A stretch of DNA of 64,000 nucleotides, from assembly GCA_031216445.1 (NCBI GenBank), contig CM062206.1:23651501-23715500 (forward strand), read 5' to 3'. The position numbers and the translations under genes are program-made. The stretch comes from Lateolabrax maculatus. Its lineage: Eukaryota; Chordata; Actinopteri; Acropomatiformes; Lateolabracidae. Shown piece after piece: positions 60,701-64,000 of the stretch. The first letter of the stretch is position 1. Every line of letters begins with the position of its first letter. Below the pieces are notes generated by a model. The model was not told the origin of the DNA and did no database searches. It worked only from the letters and a program-made list of their open reading frames with translations.

Positions 60701-61598
60701 TACATATGAAAAACTATTCCAAGCATGCTTTACTTTATCAGCTGTAGCTGTTGATTTGTTTTCTCTCTCCTCTGCACTGAGCTTAACATTTCGCACTGGC
60801 CCAGTTCCAGGCCTCCTGCTGCCTACATACACCTGACCTGGTGTTGTGTTATGCTCATTGATGTCTCTCTCTACAGTTTTATTGAATGTTTTTCAATCAG
60901 ATGACATGTGATCACACAGGTAAAAAGGTTTTATTCCAGCGATGGTCCTAATGCCAGCCAGACAGGCTGAGTTTAAGTCTTACCAGCTCTGTGATCCATT
61001 ACAGTTAGTAACCTATATTGAGGGCCTTATCTTTTACTCTGGTGTCTCTGTGTACATCTATGTGATTTAGCTGCAGATGGTTATTGTATAGATCATTGTG
61101 AGGACAAATAAAACAGTGTGTCATTACGGGTGGAAGAAAAAATTATCCTAGGAAATCTAAGTATATTGTTAGTTTTGCGGAGTTTAAACTAACACACAAC
61201 CACATCAACCACTTCCGTTACACAACCCATTCCTTAACAGCGGTACACTTTGTGTTACTGAAGTACTGACATCCGTTTATGTCTTGATACAAAACACTCA
61301 TTTCCACAGTGTGACAGAAAAATATGGGTTTATTTTTTATTATGACAGCAAACCCAGCACTGTGCTACAATGGGTTATGACAGTCAAACAAAAATACACA
61401 CATCTACTATATAAATTATACTATAGCTTAGCAACCATCTGCTACACAACTCCACAACTAAAATCATGTGATCATACACTGAGTATCTCAATTTTTTTTG
61501 AGTTTATAGAAAATTCAGGGATCAACTCAACAGTTCAGACTCTTTATAATTCACAGACACGTGCAACAAGAAGCTCTAATTGCGATATTTGTTTACCT

Positions 61599-61652
61599 GA
61601 TATTGACAATCTCGAGGTGTGTGGTAATCCTGGGAATTATGTATGCTATTGA
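61599..61652 (+). repeat. short duplicated segment, copy 2
   Basis: TGATATTGACAATC, an extra 18 bp that ends in AATC, then CTGGGAATTATGTATGCTATT. Likely part of the same unidentified repeat as the copy at 60208. Confidence 0.6.
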
Positions 61653-62752
61653 CAACACGTTACGCATAATCAATAATAGAACATTATCCAGGAAAATGGA
61701 GCATGTTAGGTTTACCGGAACCTGTTTGTCTCTGCGGGACCCTGAGGGTCTGCTCATTCGGTTGCAGCCACAAACAACCACGCACGGCTCAAATGATCCC
61801 GCAAATGCCACCAAACATAGAGGTCTGTGCATGGTTAGGAATTTGCCAGTGAATGCAAAGTGTGCATGTGTGTGTGACATTAGCATCTGAATGCTAATCA
61901 AGCCGTCTTCATCTCCCTCGTTCTCTCTGGAATACAAGCACAGGCAATGGGTTGCAGATTTCAATCAGTGGCTTCAATGTCAGTATATTGAGTGCATGTG
62001 AATGTGTGTGTGTATGCGGTTTCTATGGCACAGGCACAAATGGATAAATCCGAGGCAACCATGAGGAGGCATCGTTTGTATCTGATGTGCAAAATGATGA
62101 GTGTCTGCGCCAGCGTGTGACTCTTATTATTAAAAGAGAAATGTTGCTGCAGTATGTAGAGCATTAACTATGTATTGTTCATCATGGGCGATTCTGATTT
62201 AACGAATAAACGCTTGGAAGTCAACTTTATAATAAGTGTATGGATTGCTGTATATAAATCCACTGATGTGAATGATTTTGCATGCATATATTTGTAATTA
62301 TTATTAATTTTGTGTAGAATATGGGTGATATTCATTTTTTTTCTTAACAAACAAGAGTTTCTGTCACCTGGGCTAATGTTTACAATATCTGCCTTGATGA
62401 CATTTTTACAGAATATAAAAATAATGTTTAAAAAAACATTATTGCTACTTCAACCATTTTTTACCATTCCTTTAAGAAGAGGAGTTGGTAATTGTAACAG
62501 TGTCGGTAGACAAAGAAAAGAAAAGACAAAAGACTAAGAGTCTCAGCCATTCTGTATGTAAAACACAGCATTGCACATTACATGTGCGCTAACATGCTCA
62601 CAGTGACAATAGTAATGAGAGAATACAGTATAACATACATGTATGTGTGATCATGACAACTGACAAATGAACTGATGCTGCCACAAACTTGTCTTCCTTT
62701 AAGTCTGATGTACAACACAAAATGAAGAGAGGGAGTGAAGAAGATAGAGAGC

Positions 62753-62766
62753 TGGGGGGGGGGGGG
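62753..62766. repeat. poly-G run
   Basis: About thirteen consecutive G inside a purine-rich segment (62720-62870). A possible sequencing or assembly weak spot. Confidence 0.85.
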
Positions 62767-64000
62767 CAGGATGAGAAACAGGCAGGATGAGAGTAAGACA
62801 GTAAATATTAGTCTATTTTCTCTCAAAACAGAGTGAGGCGGAGAGAGAAGAGAGGTTAGGGGAAGAGACAGCAAGAATGAGAGTGCAGATATTAGTACAT
62901 TTATTGTGACTCATAGAGAGAAGAAGCTGTCTCTTTGACTTAGTGTTATCTCCTCTGCTGCTGTGCCGCGAGGACCTCGGCTGTGTGTCCGCATGTGCGT
63001 CTCCATACATTCTTGTCTGTGTGGATGTGTGATGTTTTACTAGCCGACTCGAAGGAGCATAATGTTCCTCCTCGCCTCGAACGATGCTGCCGTTTTCAAC
63101 AGTCACATGGTGGCCACGCTCCACAAAGTTGTTGTTAATGTACCTATTTGTCCTCGTAATCATTCCTTCAGATGACATGTATCTACATGATAAATCTTTT
63201 GACATTTGTAAATGTAGTATTCTTGTTTACAATTTGACAAGCCCATTAACCTTAATTTGTGTGGGGGGTAGTAAATGTACAAGAGGAAGAAGAATATTCT
63301 TTCTTTTTTCTCCAGTCAGAATATGAGATCTGAGCATCACAACTTATGGAAGGTATCGACAATCGACAGCTGTTCACAACATACCTAGTGTTTTCCTTGT
63401 TCTCCATGGCATTTTCAAATCACCACATCTCTGCAGTCACTACTTCATCATTGTTGCATGATGGGCTGGAACAGTCCCATGAGCCTTCAGCTGTGGGGGA
63501 CTGGGATGCCTTTTCGTTTGTTTCCAGTCCTGTGTCCAACAAATTACTTTTATATACAACTAAATTGCAACCGTAAATACATTTTGACGGAAACATAATG
63601 CCGACCGAATGACGTTTTTTTATCAACATAATATGGAAATGTTGTTAATTAACATACCTGGCAAGTTGCAACAATGTTGATACTGAACGTGTCGGTATAA
63701 ATGTTTATTGACTATTCATTTAGTTTGCTTTCTGACAAAATAGGCAATTTTGCAACACACTTTCTACTCGTAGTGACTTCAGCATTATTCAGCTTTTGTA
63801 TGGTTATATTTAAGCACCTGGTTAAGGTTTGGGAAAGATCATGGTTTGTTTTAATACAGAAAAGGTTAGCAGTGACGTGACTCATAATATTTTTGTATGT
63901 ATCTGCCAAGCAAGAGAGCAAGTTAAACATAAGCTCACAGATTCGTCTGGCTATTCACCTTTACTCATTTTTTGCATATACCTGTAACTCGTGACTCCAA

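Larger units (their letters stand above)
58915..64000. other. intergenic, repeat remnants only
   Basis: Contains the retrotransposon tail and short duplication listed separately. Frames at 61284-61964 and 63084-63629 show no family signature. No gene seen to the end of the window. Confidence 0.45.

Noticed and set aside
1..64000. CRISPR arrays, operons, phage or viral genome segments, tRNA or rRNA genes
   Set aside because: None found. The tRNA-like sequences at 4818-4890 and 8797-8870 are SINE heads with mutated internal promoters.

Overview
The window reads as teleost fish nuclear DNA. It holds one clearly intact protein gene in 64 kb. The rest carries CA/GT microsatellites, remnants of L2/CR1-like LINEs, tRNA-derived SINEs and several short dispersed repeats of a kind familiar from percomorph-type fish genomes. 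There are no prokaryotic operons, no CRISPR array and no viral genome. Species cannot be named from this sequence alone.

The gene is slitrk2 (18667-21345, + strand). It is a single-exon coding sequence for an 892-residue type I membrane protein: signal peptide, two six-repeat LRR blocks each with N- and C-terminal caps, a Pro/Ser/Thr stalk, one transmembrane helix, and a tyrosine-bearing cytoplasmic tail ending in the SLITRK Trk-like motif. The ATG at 18667 is the start. The reading frame is open for another 26 codons upstream, but that stretch has no ATG and is closed by a TGA at 18583. Upstream lies a promoter/leader region (about 17640-18666) with a CRE-like site, a TATA-like element, CT/CA repeats and at least four short upstream ORFs. 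The last of these stops 2 nt before the main ATG. The 3' UTR probably runs to an ATTAAA at 22219-22224.

Layout. 1-3.6 kb: microsatellite-rich, no gene. 3.6-4.9 kb: internally deleted minus-strand LINE and a near-complete SINE. 6.1-6.7 kb: L2-type LINE 3' end. 8.8-13.1 kb: SINE and other repeat fragments and one possible non-coding terminal exon. 14.8-15.5 kb: an intronless, broken coding sequence, probably a processed pseudogene of a protein I do not recognise. 17.6-22.2 kb: slitrk2. 22.7-23.1 kb: old tandem duplication. 26.6-27.6 kb and 30.1-30.6 kb: inverted-repeat elements. 28.1-28.3 kb: an AT-rich candidate enhancer with adjacent POU and SOX motifs. 32.8 kb: MITE-like element. 38.9-39.4 kb: dispersed repeat with an (AT)n tract. 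40.9-41.0 kb: hairpin of paired GT/CA tracts. 42.5-43.5 kb: three diverged tandem units. 45.5 kb and 55.6 kb: two weak candidate exons. 48.7-49.3 kb: interrupted dispersed repeat. 51.6-54.0 kb: an irregular array of at least six degenerate copies of a roughly 100 bp unit. 60.2-61.7 kb: LINE-like tail and a duplicated 35 bp segment.

A lone slitrk2 in a long gene-poor tract fits the gene-desert setting usual for SLITRK loci. Any functional content outside the gene is therefore most likely regulatory. Nothing here proves a new biological system. The items most worth checking are the 51.6-54.0 kb array, the uORF arrangement on slitrk2, the processed pseudogene, the 30.1-30.6 kb foldback and the 42.5-43.5 kb tandem units.
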